Below are positions 1-8,131 of a stretch of DNA of 64,000 nucleotides, in pieces. The translations under genes and the position numbers were made by a program. Each line of letters begins with the position of its first letter. Position 1 is the first letter of the stretch. Source of the DNA: Halorarius halobius (GTDB lineage: Archaea; Halobacteriota; Halobacteria; Halobacteriales; Haloarculaceae); assembly GCF_024298865.1 (NCBI RefSeq), contig NZ_CP101161.1, forward strand, positions 331,227-395,226, read 5' to 3'. The notes beneath the pieces are model-generated. The model did not search any database. It was not told the DNA's origin and worked only from the letters and a program-made list of their open reading frames with translations.

Positions 1-2
1 CG

Positions 3-860
3 TCATTTCGCCACCCCCTCGTACTTGTAGTAGCGGAGCAGGCTGACGTTCATCAGATACGTGTTCATCAGGTCGGCCGTCAGCCCGAACACGAGGATGA
101 GCCCGATGTAGGGCAACAGCGGGATGCCGAGCAGGAACGAGACGACGGTCATCACCGCCATCGCCGCGATGGAGGTGAGCGTCATCGTCACGCCGGTCCG
201 CATCGCCCGGTAGGTGGACTCGTAGAAGTCACCCCGCCGCCGGAGGATGTGGTTGTTGAGAAGCAGGTCCGAGTCGACGGAGTAGCCGATGAGCATCAGA
301 AGCGCCGCGACCGTCCCCAGCGAGAGGTTGATGCCGAAGATGTTCATCAGCGCGAGGGGGATGACGAGGTCGGAGAACGCCGACGCGACCACCGCAATCG
401 AGGGGACGAACGTGCGGAACATGGCGAAGACGAGCAGGCTCATCCCCAGGAACGCGACGGCGATGCCCACGAGCGCCTGGTTCTGCGAGTTCGCCCCGAA
501 CGACGCCGCCCGTTCCTGTGTCGATATCACCTCGTACCCGGCGCCCCGTGCGGTTTCGGCGACGCTGGCGTCCGTCGGCGGGAACGTGACGAGGTACTCG
601 TTGTTCGACGAGCCCACCGGGGAGATGGACTCGATGTCGGCGTCGAACGTACTCCGTATCTCGGCGGGCGAGTCGGCCGTCTGTATCCGCAGTTCGGTGC
701 CGCCCGTGAACGCGATGCCAAGCGAGACTGGAGCGCCGTTCAACGCCCAGTAGACCGCGATGACCAACAGCGCCAGCGCCAACACGGCAAGCGGGATGGC
801 CGCCAGCTGGCGGTTGGTGTACCGGGTGTAGTCTACCTCCGGCACTTCGAACGCTACCAT
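3..860 (-). CDS. secF: Protein translocase subunit SecF
   Basis: SecF forms, with SecD, the membrane complex that assists Sec-dependent protein export. The 285-residue protein has a first membrane segment near residues 18-40, a periplasmic-type domain opening with the conserved GGTELRI motif near residue 53, and a C-terminal block of five membrane helices containing the family motif GYSVDSDLLL. The start chosen begins MVAFEVPEVDY; upstream in-frame codons encode non-conserved sequence. Its TGA stop overlaps the ATG of a following minus-strand gene (ATGA at 3-6), which runs off the left edge and is expected to be secD, the usual archaeal order. Confidence 0.93.
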   Translation of the reverse strand: MVAFEVPEVDYTRYTNRQLAAIPLAVLALALLVIAVYWALNGAPVSLGIAFTGGTELRIQTADSPAEIRSTFDADIESISPVGSSNNEYLVTFPPTDASVAETARGAGYEVISTQERAASFGANSQNQALVGIAVAFLGMSLLVFAMFRTFVPSIAVVASAFSDLVIPLALMNIFGINLSLGTVAALLMLIGYSVDSDLLLNNHILRRRGDFYESTYRAMRTGVTMTLTSIAAMAVMTVVSFLLGIPLLPYIGLILVFGLTADLMNTYLMNVSLLRYYKYEGVAK

Positions 861-969
861 ACCCTCGCTGTGACCACGCGCCGAATAAGCCTTCTTATAC
901 TCCTTCGTCGTGGCGACGACGACACACGGCGGCGAAAGCGGTTCACCGCTGGCGCCCGTACGACCGCCC

Positions 970-1281
970 ATGACCGCCGCCGACCGCGTCGTCGTCTCGT
1001 ATCCCGCGGACCTCTCCGAGTGGGGCCGTGGGCAGATAGCGACCCGTCACTTCAAAGCGTGGCTCCGCCGCGTCCACCCCCGCCCGACGCCGGGCGACGT
1101 CTGGGAGGAGTTTCTCGACGTGGGCTGTTGTGGCAACACCCTCGACGTCCCGCTCCGCGTCGAGCGGGTCGAGGGCGGCGACGAGATGGGCGAGGCGACG
1201 ACCATCGAGTACGAGACGCGGGCGGCCTGCGGCATCGAGGGTGGCTGGCGCGTCCAGAGCGCCGGCGGCCCGACCGGCTGA
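970..1281 (+). CDS. Conserved hypothetical protein
   Basis: A 103-residue soluble protein of unknown function. It begins MTAADRVVVSY and carries a central Cys-Cys pair (VGCCGNTLDV) and another Cys near the C-terminus (AACGIEGG), which could bind metal or form a disulfide. No membrane segment or signal is seen. It is divergent from secF, with a 109-bp gap holding both promoters. An upstream in-frame ATG at 910 exists, but the 20 residues it would add look like non-coding sequence. I do not recognise a named family. Confidence 0.7.
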   Translation: MTAADRVVVSYPADLSEWGRGQIATRHFKAWLRRVHPRPTPGDVWEEFLDVGCCGNTLDVPLRVERVEGGDEMGEATTIEYETRAACGIEGGWRVQSAGGPTG

Positions 1282-1308
1282 CTCCGTATTCCGTCCTTCG
1301 GCCACCGA

Positions 1309-1316
1309 CTTTATTG
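1309..1316 (+). promoter_or_regulatory. TATA box for the small membrane protein gene
   Basis: CTTTATTG lies about 26 bases before the ATG at 1340, the spacing expected for a leaderless haloarchaeal transcript. Confidence 0.5.
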
Positions 1317-1339
1317 GCGATGCGTGAACACGGCCGGAT

Positions 1340-1564
1340 ATGGACGAAGCCCTCGAAGCGGCCGAAGTCGTCGCCGACTCCGGACTCGAAGGCGTAGTCG
1401 TGTGGCTGTTCCGCATCCTCGGGGTGCTGTTCATCCTCGCGGGCCTCGGGATGTGGCTGTTGACCGACGCCGGACTGCTGGTGTTGCCGGCGGTGCTCAT
1501 CGTCGTCGGCGTCGTGTTGCTGGTCGCCCCGCAGATACTCCTGCTTTTGGCCGAACTCGGCTGA
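1340..1564 (+). CDS. Small two-helix membrane protein
   Basis: A 74-residue protein with a short acidic N-terminus (about 20 residues) and two hydrophobic stretches, roughly residues 21-41 and 44-70, separated by a Thr-Asp turn. It is therefore probably an integral membrane hairpin. Nothing catalytic is visible and I do not recognise a family. It has its own TATA-like box and sits 42 bp upstream of the MOSC gene, so the two may be co-transcribed. Confidence 0.72.
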   Translation: MDEALEAAEVVADSGLEGVVVWLFRILGVLFILAGLGMWLLTDAGLLVLPAVLIVVGVVLLVAPQILLLLAELG

Positions 1565-1606
1565 CGCGAGCGAACCGTTGATGCGGGTCGCGCCCCACCG
1601 CCGGGT

Positions 1607-2407
1607 ATGAGCGACCCGACGCTGTCGCGGATTCTGGTCTACCCCGTCAAGTCGCTGGACCCGGTCGCCGTCGAGGCCGCCACGGTCCGGGAGGCGGGCG
1701 GGCTCTCGGTCGACCGCGAGTACGCGATAGTCGACGCCGACGGCGAGTACGTCAACGGGAAGCGCGAGCGGCAGGTCCACCGCCTCGCGTCGTCGTTCGA
1801 CCCCGAAACGGGCGCGCTGACGCTCGGCCCCCGCGAGGGCGACGAGCGGGCCACGTTCCGGTTGCCCGACGAGCGGGCGACCGCCGCCGACTGGCTGTCG
1901 TCGTTCTTCGGCTACGACGTGGCGCTGAAACGCGACGACCGCGGCGGCTTCCCGGACGACACCCACGCCGCCGGCCCGACGGTCATCGCCGCCGCGACGC
2001 TGGAGGCGGTCGCTGGCTGGTTCGACGACATCGACGCCGCCGGAATGCGCCGGCGTCTCCGCCCGAACCTCGTCGTCTCCGGCGTCGAAGCGTTCTGGGA
2101 GGACCGCCTGTACGCCGACCGTGACTCGGTGGTCGCGTTCGACGTCGGCGGCGCCCGCTTCGAGGGCGTCAACCCGTGTCAGCGCTGTGTCGTGCCGACC
2201 CGTGACCCCGACACCGGCGCCGACACCGAGGGGTTCCGCGAGCGGTTCGTCGAGCGCCGGGCCGCGACCCTGCCAGGGTGGGCCGACCGCGACTGGTTCG
2301 ACCACCACTTCCGGCTGATGGTGAACAGCCGCGTTCCACGGGAAACGGTCGGCGACCGGGTCGCCGTGGACGACGCCGTCACCGTCCGAGACCGGCGCGA
2401 CCGGTGA
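1607..2407 (+). CDS. MOSC domain-containing protein
   Basis: A 266-residue protein with an N-terminal MOSC beta-barrel domain (about 1-110, starting LSRILVYPVKSLDP) followed by the MOSC catalytic domain. The conserved cysteine motif NPCQRCVVPT near residue 190 is the site that coordinates the molybdenum cofactor in mARC-type enzymes. MOSC proteins carry sulfur or act as Moco-dependent reductases; the substrate here is not predictable. It is cytosolic, with no signal peptide. The gene could fit the molybdenum theme at 31-45 kb, but it is not adjacent to it. Confidence 0.88.
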   Translation: MSDPTLSRILVYPVKSLDPVAVEAATVREAGGLSVDREYAIVDADGEYVNGKRERQVHRLASSFDPETGALTLGPREGDERATFRLPDERATAADWLSSFFGYDVALKRDDRGGFPDDTHAAGPTVIAAATLEAVAGWFDDIDAAGMRRRLRPNLVVSGVEAFWEDRLYADRDSVVAFDVGGARFEGVNPCQRCVVPTRDPDTGADTEGFRERFVERRAATLPGWADRDWFDHHFRLMVNSRVPRETVGDRVAVDDAVTVRDRRDR

Positions 2408-2476
2408 CGCCGGGAGCGTTCTCACTTCCTGAAATGGCGCTTGAGTATTGAAGTAACCGCAGAACAGCGGTAATTT

Positions 2477-2950
2477 ATGAATCAACGCGGGGTCTCACCG
2501 ATTATCGGCGGCGTGTTGATGGTCGCTATCGTCGTCGCCGTCGCCGCGGTGTTCGGGTCGCTCGCGCTGGGGTTCGACGACCAACTGTCGGCGCCGTCGC
2601 CGTACGCCGCCTTCGAGGCGGACTGGGACCCCGCGGGGACGGGCAACGGCGGCGTCCCGTACGTGAACGTCACGCACACGAACGGCGAGGTCGCTGAGGG
2701 GAGCGACCTGTACGTCGTCGACGACGAGGGGAACCGCGTCGCGTGGGAGACGGTCTGGACCGGCGGCGAGACGGTGGAGGCGACCGAGTACGTCCACATC
2801 GACGGGAAGGGGAGCGACTGTGCGCTCGTCGAACCGCGCGAGGGGACCACCTACCGGCTGGTCCACGAGAGCGGCGACACCGAGCAGGTGCTCGAGACGT
2901 ACACGGTGCCGACGGCGCCCGACTCGACGCCGGGGCCGTTCACCTGCTAA
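2477..2950 (+). CDS. Type IV pilin N-terminal domain protein
   Basis: A 157-residue pilin-like protein. The N-terminus MNQRGVSPIIGGVLMVAIVV is the archaeal class III (prepilin) signal: a short charged leader, a cleavage region before VSPIIG, and a hydrophobic H-domain to about residue 31. The remainder is an acidic extracellular domain with two Cys residues (CALVEP and the C-terminal TC). It is presumably processed by PibD and built into, or anchored like, adhesion pili. A TATA-like TTGAGTAT at 2441-2448 suggests a leaderless mRNA. Its 3' end overlaps the convergent next gene by 4 bp. Confidence 0.85.
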   Translation: MNQRGVSPIIGGVLMVAIVVAVAAVFGSLALGFDDQLSAPSPYAAFEADWDPAGTGNGGVPYVNVTHTNGEVAEGSDLYVVDDEGNRVAWETVWTGGETVEATEYVHIDGKGSDCALVEPREGTTYRLVHESGDTEQVLETYTVPTAPDSTPGPFTC

Positions 2951-3417
2951 GGGAGATAGCGGACGCTGACGACGCCGGGTTCCGACCGCACCTCGACGCG
3001 GTTCACGTCGTCCATGCGGGCGGCCCGCGCCAGCGTCCCCTCGTCGTCGAGTACGTCGTCGACAGCCTCGTCGGTGTCATCCTCGGGGACCGTCAGCACG
3101 TGGAGTTCGCCCATCCCGGCCCGCTCCTTTCGGGTGAGTTCGCCGACCGACTGGTCGGCGGCGATGGCCCGCTCCTGTTCGGTCGGCGGCTCCGCGCTCG
3201 CCGCCACGTCGATGCTCCGGCGCGCCTCCACCTCGACGACGCGCCACGTCACCTCCATCGGCGGCTCCGGGGAGAGCGTCGCGTCGAGCACGTCGCCCGC
3301 CCCGACGCCGGGGTTCTCCGCCAGCGTGTGGACCTGCCCGCCGTCGACGTCCTTCAGCACCGCCGACTCGTCTTCGGCGTGCGTGACGACGAACCGGCCC
3401 TCGGTCTGGTCGCTCAT
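2947..3417 (-). CDS. DUF5812-like conserved haloarchaeal protein
   Basis: A 156-residue acidic soluble protein starting MSDQTEGRFVVTHAEDESAV. The N-terminal half looks like a small beta domain (VVTHAEDESAVLKDVDGGQVHTL). The middle contains a Glu/Arg-rich helical stretch (EQERAIAADQSVGELTRKERAG), followed by a C-terminal alpha-beta segment ending VVSVRYLP. It resembles haloarchaeal proteins assigned to DUF5812; the function is unknown and the assignment is from memory of the pattern. It lies 26 bp downstream of the membrane protein at 3444-3977, so the two probably share a transcript. Confidence 0.75.
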   Translation of the reverse strand: MSDQTEGRFVVTHAEDESAVLKDVDGGQVHTLAENPGVGAGDVLDATLSPEPPMEVTWRVVEVEARRSIDVAASAEPPTEQERAIAADQSVGELTRKERAGMGELHVLTVPEDDTDEAVDDVLDDEGTLARAARMDDVNRVEVRSEPGVVSVRYLP

Positions 3418-3443
3418 GGACGGGGGGAGGGGCTCGCGCCGTT

Positions 3444-3977
3444 TCACCGCATCGCTCTGTGGACGAGATAGACGACGAGCGCGGCGACGGCCGGCGGGAC
3501 GACCCCCGCCAGCGACGGCAGGCCGTAGAGGAACTCGACGACGGGAGCGACCGGCCCCGTAGCCGGGGTCTGAAACTCCGCGGGGACGGAGACGATGGCG
3601 CCGAGATACAGCGCGAGGGCGTAACCGACGCCCGCCGCCCCGAGCGCCCGGTCGTAGCCGGGGTCGTTGCCGACGAGGCGGTGGTGGCGCGCGACGAACA
3701 GCACGGGCGCGAACAGCGGCGCCACGACGAGGAAGCCGACGAACACGACGAACGCACGCACGAACGAGGAGGTGCCGCCGGCGGCCAGGCCGACGCTCCC
3801 GGCGACCGCGAGCACGAACGAGATGAGGAAGAACAGCGACAGCAGTAGCGACAGCAGACCCCCGAGGACGGCGTACGCGCGGAACAGCCACGAGTCGCTG
3901 TGCCGGACGGCGTACGGGAACGCCCCGAGCAGGCCGCCGTAGTCGTCGCCGGCGTCGCCCGTCTCGGTGCCGCTCAT
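3444..3977 (-). CDS. Multi-pass membrane protein, unknown function
   Basis: A 177-residue protein with a short acidic N-terminus (MSGTETGDAGDDYGG) and about four hydrophobic segments (roughly residues 35-60, 68-95, 110-130 and 148-172). A basic loop, ARHHRLVGNDPGYDRA, lies between the second and third. No transport or catalytic motif is visible. It precedes the DUF5812-like gene and follows the zinc-finger membrane protein gene (23 bp gap), so the three minus-strand genes may form one operon. Confidence 0.75.
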   Translation of the reverse strand: MSGTETGDAGDDYGGLLGAFPYAVRHSDSWLFRAYAVLGGLLSLLLSLFFLISFVLAVAGSVGLAAGGTSSFVRAFVVFVGFLVVAPLFAPVLFVARHHRLVGNDPGYDRALGAAGVGYALALYLGAIVSVPAEFQTPATGPVAPVVEFLYGLPSLAGVVPPAVAALVVYLVHRAMR

Positions 3978-3999
3978 CGTCGGCTCCCGGGCTCGCCCG

Positions 4000-4629
4000 T
4001 CACGACTCCGTGACGGCGATTCGGACCCGGTCGCCCTCTTGCAGGACGTAGCCGGGCGGGGCGACGTTCTCGCCGTTCACCGCGACGGTGACGTTCGTGC
4101 CCCCCGTCTGGTTGTACGTCGTCCCCTGGAACGTCACGGAGTCGTCGGTGACGCCGATGCCGAGCGTCGCCATCGCGTACTCGAGGGTGACGCCGCGGGC
4201 GTGGCCGTGCCACCGCTCGCCGTCGCCGTTCTCGAAGTGGAACGCGTCGGCCTGGAGCTGGTACTCCCGCTGGCTGAAGTCGACGGCGTTCCCGTTGACG
4301 GTCATCAGGATGGTGCCGTGGTAGTGGACGGAGCCAGCCTGGCTCGTCGGCGTCTGCTGGACGTCGTAGCCGTTGACGCCGTACGGCGGGCCGCTCCCGC
4401 CGCCGCCACCGCCGGCGAAGAACAGGACGTACGCGACGATGCCGACGGCCGCCACCAGCACCACGCCCAGCGCGATGGGCGCCGCCTCGATGCCGTCGTC
4501 GTCGTCCTCGGTCTCCCCGAGGCGGCGCTGGTCGATGGGGCCGAGTTCGTCGGCGTGCTCCGCCCGGAGGTGGTCGTCGCGGGCCGACTCGCTGTCGAAC
4601 GACGCCCCGCAGTAGTCACAGTCCGGCAT
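4000..4629 (-). CDS. C2H2 zinc finger membrane-anchored protein
   Basis: A 209-residue protein of unusual architecture. Residues 4-25 form a classical C2H2 finger (C4, C7, H20, H25). An acidic linker leads to one membrane helix at about 49-71, then a Gly/Ser spacer, then a roughly 130-residue beta-rich ectodomain containing YHGTILMTVNG and AFHFENGDGERWHGHARG. The predicted topology places the finger inside the cell and the His-rich domain outside. The finger could bind nucleic acid or protein; no substrate is predictable. It is probably the first gene of the 4629-2947 operon. Confidence 0.8.
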   Translation of the reverse strand: MPDCDYCGASFDSESARDDHLRAEHADELGPIDQRRLGETEDDDDGIEAAPIALGVVLVAAVGIVAYVLFFAGGGGGGSGPPYGVNGYDVQQTPTSQAGSVHYHGTILMTVNGNAVDFSQREYQLQADAFHFENGDGERWHGHARGVTLEYAMATLGIGVTDDSVTFQGTTYNQTGGTNVTVAVNGENVAPPGYVLQEGDRVRIAVTES

Positions 4630-4658
4630 TCCTTGCCCTCCCTATCGGGCCGACTCGT

Positions 4659-5363
4659 TCAACCTTTTCGGTGCTCGGCGAGAGCGTCGGCGTGCTCGGC
4701 GACCAGCGCGGCGAACGCCTCCGCCTCGGCGGCTTCCTGTGCGTCGACGGGCGCGTCGTCGCGGAGTCGCTCCTTCAGGAGACGGAGCGCCGACGGGTCG
4801 TTGGCCGCGAGCTCGTCGGCCACCGCACGCGGCTCGTCGACGACCCGCGAGACGAGACCCATCCGGCGGGCCTCCCCAGCGTCGACCACCCGACCGGACA
4901 GCGAGAGGTCCATCGCGTCGGCCATCCCCACGGTGTCGGGCAGACGGTGGGTGCCGCCCCACGCCCCGAACAGGCCGAACGTGACCCCCGGCTCCCCGAA
5001 CGTCGCGTCGGGCGTGGCGACGCGCACGTCGCAGGCCAGGGCGAGTTCGACGCCGCCGCCCCGGGCCGCGCCGTCGACGCCCGCCACGACGGCGGCGTCG
5101 GCGTCCGCGATGCGCGAGAGCGCCCGCTGGCCGGCCTCGACGAACGGCGTCGGGTCGCCGTCGGCCGCCACCTCGGCGACGACCGAGAGGTCGGCGCCGG
5201 CACAGAACGCGTCGCCGGCCCCGCGAATCAGCACGACCGGGACGGGCGCGTCCGCGACCGCGTCGGCGAGCGCACCGAGCCCCTCGGGCGTGACGGCGTT
5301 GGCCGCGTCGGGGCGGTCGAGGGTGACGACCCGCACCGCGTCGGCGTCCGAGACCCGTATCAT
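4659..5363 (-). CDS. Enoyl-CoA hydratase/isomerase (crotonase) family protein
   Basis: A 234-residue crotonase-fold protein that acts on acyl-CoA thioesters in the cytoplasm. The CoA and oxyanion-hole motifs are clear: GDAFCAGADLS near residue 55 and ARGGGVELALACDVRVAT near residue 98, then GAWGGTHRLP. At the position where true enoyl-CoA hydratases carry the first catalytic Glu (P-E-hydrophobic), this protein reads P-G-V. It may therefore be an isomerase or another crotonase rather than a hydratase. The start MIRVSDADAVRVVTLDRP fits the family. It is divergent from the gene at 5424. Confidence 0.85.
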   Translation of the reverse strand: MIRVSDADAVRVVTLDRPDAANAVTPEGLGALADAVADAPVPVVLIRGAGDAFCAGADLSVVAEVAADGDPTPFVEAGQRALSRIADADAAVVAGVDGAARGGGVELALACDVRVATPDATFGEPGVTFGLFGAWGGTHRLPDTVGMADAMDLSLSGRVVDAGEARRMGLVSRVVDEPRAVADELAANDPSALRLLKERLRDDAPVDAQEAAEAEAFAALVAEHADALAEHRKG

Positions 5364-5423
5364 GACGGGGCGTGGCCGTGGGTTTCCAAAGGTCTTTGCC
5401 TTTCGCACCCCAACTACCGGCCG

Positions 5424-6074
5424 ATGGATGAAGCCGCCGCGGTCCGCCGGGCCGCACTCGGCGCGGTCGGGGACGTGACGCCGGCCGGCCTCCGCGACGA
5501 CATCGAGGGCGTGCTCGACGGCGCCGCCCTGTTTCCCGGCGCCGTCACCCTCGCCACGGCGACCGCGGCGGGCGTCGACCCCGACGAACCGGGGCTGGCC
5601 GACCGCGCCGCGGGCGTCCAACTCATCTACGACGGCCTCCGGCTCACCCGACGGCTCGCCCACGAGAACCCCTGGAGCGGCGACCGCGCGGCCCGCGACG
5701 CCGCCGACATGGACATCCTCGCGGCCGACGTGCTCGTCGCCCGCGGCTTCCGACTGCTCGCGCCCACCGAGGCGGCCGCCGACGCCGTCGAGGTCGTCCG
5801 GGCGTTCGGCCGCGACCAGACCGACCGCTGGACGGCGGCCGACCCCGCCGACCTCGACCGCGAACTCGAGGCGGACGTGTTGCGGCTGGCGGTGACCGCG
5901 GGCGCGACGGCCGCCGGCGGCCACCCCTCGGAGGCGACGGAGGTCGTCGCGGAGCTCGCGGCCACCTGGGACGGGGCGTTTCCCGACCCGGCGGAGGCGC
6001 TCGACTGCGGCGTCCGCGAGCGACTGGCCGCCGTGTCAGGCAGTGCCGGCCGGCCGCTGAATCGAAACGACTAA
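5424..6074 (+). CDS. Conserved haloarchaeal protein (DUF7114-like)
   Basis: A 216-residue all-helical acidic protein. It contains HENPWSGDRAARDAADMD followed by ADVLVARGFRLLAPTEAA, a pattern I associate with the haloarchaeal DUF7114 family, which is faintly reminiscent of helical polyprenyl-synthase folds. No DDxxD motif is present, so an enzymatic prenyl-transfer role is not supported. It starts 60 bp from the divergent crotonase gene and ends 29 bp before tRNA-Thr. The function is unknown. Confidence 0.72.
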   Translation: MDEAAAVRRAALGAVGDVTPAGLRDDIEGVLDGAALFPGAVTLATATAAGVDPDEPGLADRAAGVQLIYDGLRLTRRLAHENPWSGDRAARDAADMDILAADVLVARGFRLLAPTEAAADAVEVVRAFGRDQTDRWTAADPADLDRELEADVLRLAVTAGATAAGGHPSEATEVVAELAATWDGAFPDPAEALDCGVRERLAAVSGSAGRPLNRND

Positions 6075-6103
6075 AGAGAAAACCGGGCTACGGTCAGGTG
6101 CCT

Positions 6104-6175
6104 GCCTGGGTAGCTTAGCGGTAAAGCGCGTCCTTGGTAAGGACGAGAGCCCGGGTTCAAATCCCGGCCTAGGCT
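6104..6175 (+). tRNA. tRNA-Thr (GGT anticodon)
   Basis: A 72-nt cloverleaf. The 7-bp acceptor stem pairs GCCTGGG with CCTAGGC (one G-T wobble). The D-arm contains TAGCTTAGCGGTAAAGC. The anticodon stem CGTCC/GGACG encloses the loop TTGGTAA, giving anticodon GGT. The T-arm is CCGGG-TTCAAAT-CCCGG. The discriminator base is T, and CCA is not encoded. No intron. The stop codon of the convergent HTH gene begins 3 bases after it. Confidence 0.97.
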
Positions 6176-6178
6176 CTT

Positions 6179-6829
6179 CTACTGCGACACCAGCGTCGAC
6201 AGCACCTTCCCCTCGACCTTTCGGAGGTGCTCGCCCACGGTGCCGGCCGAGAGGTCCACCTCGGCGGCGATGTCGTCGTGGGTCGCACGCCGCGGCACCT
6301 CGTAGTAGCCGAGGCCGACCGCGGCCTCCAGTATCTCGCGCTGGCGCTCCGTGAGTCGGGCCGCCAGATTCGAGTGCTCCGGCTGGTAGTCGCCGAGCCC
6401 CTCCAGCGAGACGTGGAGGCGGTCGGGCACCTGGTCGACCGCGCGTCGGATGGCGTCGGAGCGGCCGACGAGCGTGACGCGGACGCTCCCGTTGGTGATG
6501 CAGTCGATGGGCGGGTCGATGACGATTTCGTGTTCGAGCAGGATGCGCAACAGCGACTCGACGGTGTCGTTGGCGTCGATGTGGATGTACGCGAGGCCGT
6601 CGGGGCCCTCCGTCACGTCGGCGTCGACGACGCTGTCACAGGCGTCCAGCGCCGCGTCCGCCCGGCCCGCGTCGCCGCGGAACCGGTAGAGCATCACGGC
6701 GGTGCCGTCCTCCAGCAGGGTGACCTGGCTGATCGAGCGCCGCTCGACGGACGGCGCGTCGAGTAGCGCCCCGTCTGCCGGGTGGAGCGCGCCGTCGTTG
6801 GGGGAGATGACGACTGTCGCGTACCGCAT
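6179..6829 (-). CDS. Bat-type helix-turn-helix transcriptional regulator
   Basis: A 216-residue regulator of the bacterio-opsin-activator-like family. The N-terminal 150 residues form an alpha-beta sensory region (MRYATVVISPNDGALHPADG at the start). The C-terminal HTH_10 domain lies at about 160-215, with the diagnostic LTERQREILEAAVGLGYYEVPR and then DDIAAEVDLSAGTVGEHLRKVE as the recognition helix region. Such proteins typically control local or metabolic genes in haloarchaea. It is divergent from the R2-like gene at 6946 and could regulate it; that is inference. Confidence 0.88.
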   Translation of the reverse strand: MRYATVVISPNDGALHPADGALLDAPSVERRSISQVTLLEDGTAVMLYRFRGDAGRADAALDACDSVVDADVTEGPDGLAYIHIDANDTVESLLRILLEHEIVIDPPIDCITNGSVRVTLVGRSDAIRRAVDQVPDRLHVSLEGLGDYQPEHSNLAARLTERQREILEAAVGLGYYEVPRRATHDDIAAEVDLSAGTVGEHLRKVEGKVLSTLVSQ

Positions 6830-6945
6830 GCCCGCCTATTCGCTCACCCCCGGTTTACCTCTTCCCCCGCTGTGTGCCGGGAGACTTCAACACCCCTCGG
6901 ATGGGTGGCGACAACGCGATTGGGTCGACGCCGCCACGCGGAGAT

Positions 6946-7902
6946 ATGTCACGCTACACCGACGACGGACGGTCGCTCCGACTCGACCCCGAGGGTCGCG
7001 CGGGCGGCTACTTCACGCACGCCGTCTACAACCACTGGGACCCCTACGAGGACATCCCGGAGTCGATGCTGGAGACCGACCGCCAGCGGCTGATGGACGA
7101 CGAGAACGCCACCGAAGCGGAGTTCGATGCGCTCCGACAGACCATCGCGCTGTTCGGCGCCGGCGAGGAGGCCGTCACCGAGGACCTCGCGCCCCTCTCG
7201 ATGGTGTTAGACGACATCAACGACCAGATGTTCGTCTCCTCGCAGATTTACGAGGAGGCGAAACACACCCAGTTCTTCGACCGGTACTGGCGGGAGGTCA
7301 TCGACCCCGTCGCCGAGCACCACGGGTTCGAGGTGACCGCGCCGACCGACGACCGCTACTTCATGCCCGGTTACGCGAAACTGTTCGACGGCACCGAGGC
7401 GGCGATGCACCGCCTGCTGGAGGAGGACACCCCCGAGAACCGCGTGGAAGCGTACTGTCACTACCATCTCGTCGTCGAGTCGGTACTCGCCCAGACCGGC
7501 TACTACGGCATCACCTCATCGGTGGGCGAGGGCGGGCCGGATATCCGCGCCGACAGCGCGCGCGACGACTTCCCGAACCTGCCCGGCCTCGTGGAGGGCG
7601 TCGGCCACATCCGGAGCGACGAGGGCCGTCACGTCGGCTTCGGGATGCACAAGGTCCAACAGCACATCGCGGAGGACGGCGTCGACCCCGCGACGGTCCA
7701 GGAGACGCTCCAGAGCCTGATGCCGTACGTCGCCGAAATCGTCAGCGACACCGACGACCTCGTCGACCCGGTGGCGCTCGTCGAGTACGCCCGCGACAAA
7801 CTGTCGCGGCGCGTCGAGATAATCACGGACGCCTCCGCCGAGATACCCGACGTGGAGACGCTGGTCGAGCTCGACGACTCGCCGGCCCCCGCCGACGACT
7901 GA
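6946..7902 (+). CDS. Ribonucleotide reductase small subunit-like (R2-like) diiron protein
   Basis: A 318-residue ferritin-like four-helix protein of the RNR R2/R2lox superfamily, usually annotated in haloarchaea as ribonucleoside-diphosphate reductase beta. The carboxylate/His metal ligands are visible: Glu in VTEDLAPLS, Glu and His in YEEAKHTQFFDRYW, Glu in HLVVESVLAQTGYYG, and Glu and His in SDEGRHVGFGMHK. The start MSRYTDDGRSLRLDPEGRAG matches the conserved N-terminus. No R1 gene is adjacent, so a ligand-binding oxidase role (R2lox-like) cannot be excluded. The gene stands alone upstream of the glyoxylate genes. Confidence 0.85.
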   Translation: MSRYTDDGRSLRLDPEGRAGGYFTHAVYNHWDPYEDIPESMLETDRQRLMDDENATEAEFDALRQTIALFGAGEEAVTEDLAPLSMVLDDINDQMFVSSQIYEEAKHTQFFDRYWREVIDPVAEHHGFEVTAPTDDRYFMPGYAKLFDGTEAAMHRLLEEDTPENRVEAYCHYHLVVESVLAQTGYYGITSSVGEGGPDIRADSARDDFPNLPGLVEGVGHIRSDEGRHVGFGMHKVQQHIAEDGVDPATVQETLQSLMPYVAEIVSDTDDLVDPVALVEYARDKLSRRVEIITDASAEIPDVETLVELDDSPAPADD

Positions 7903-8081
7903 GTAGTCGGCGTCGTGACACCCGACGACGACTCTCCTCACGCCCGGTCGAGGCGGTTCTCGCCGGCTTTTCGCGACCGACGGAGCGGCGGGTCGCGGGC
8001 GGCCACGCGCGACGCCCGCGCTGTCGGCCGCTTCTAGGACGACCGACCGTATGCGTGTGACTCCCTATCCCTTATATTCGC

Positions 8082-8094
8082 TAATTCCGAATTA
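8082..8094. promoter_or_regulatory. Candidate operator palindrome upstream of aceA
   Basis: TAATTC and GAATTA are exact inverted copies around a central C, about 35 bp upstream of the TATA element. Carbon-source control of glyoxylate genes is expected, so a regulator site here is plausible but unproven. Confidence 0.4.
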
Positions 8095-8123
8095 AGGGGT
8101 TTCACTCTTAATCCAATATTAAC

Positions 8124-8131
8124 ATTATAAT
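8124..8131 (+). promoter_or_regulatory. Probable TATA box of the aceA transcript
   Basis: ATTATAAT lies in the AT-rich island. A start site about 26 bp downstream (near 8153) would give a 5' leader of about 130 nt before aceA, long for a haloarchaeon, and would place the small ORF at 8168 at its beginning. Confidence 0.45.

Noticed and set aside
6104-6200. tRNA-Thr as an integration site
   Set aside because: Flanking genes are ordinary chromosomal genes and no direct repeat of the tRNA end was seen.
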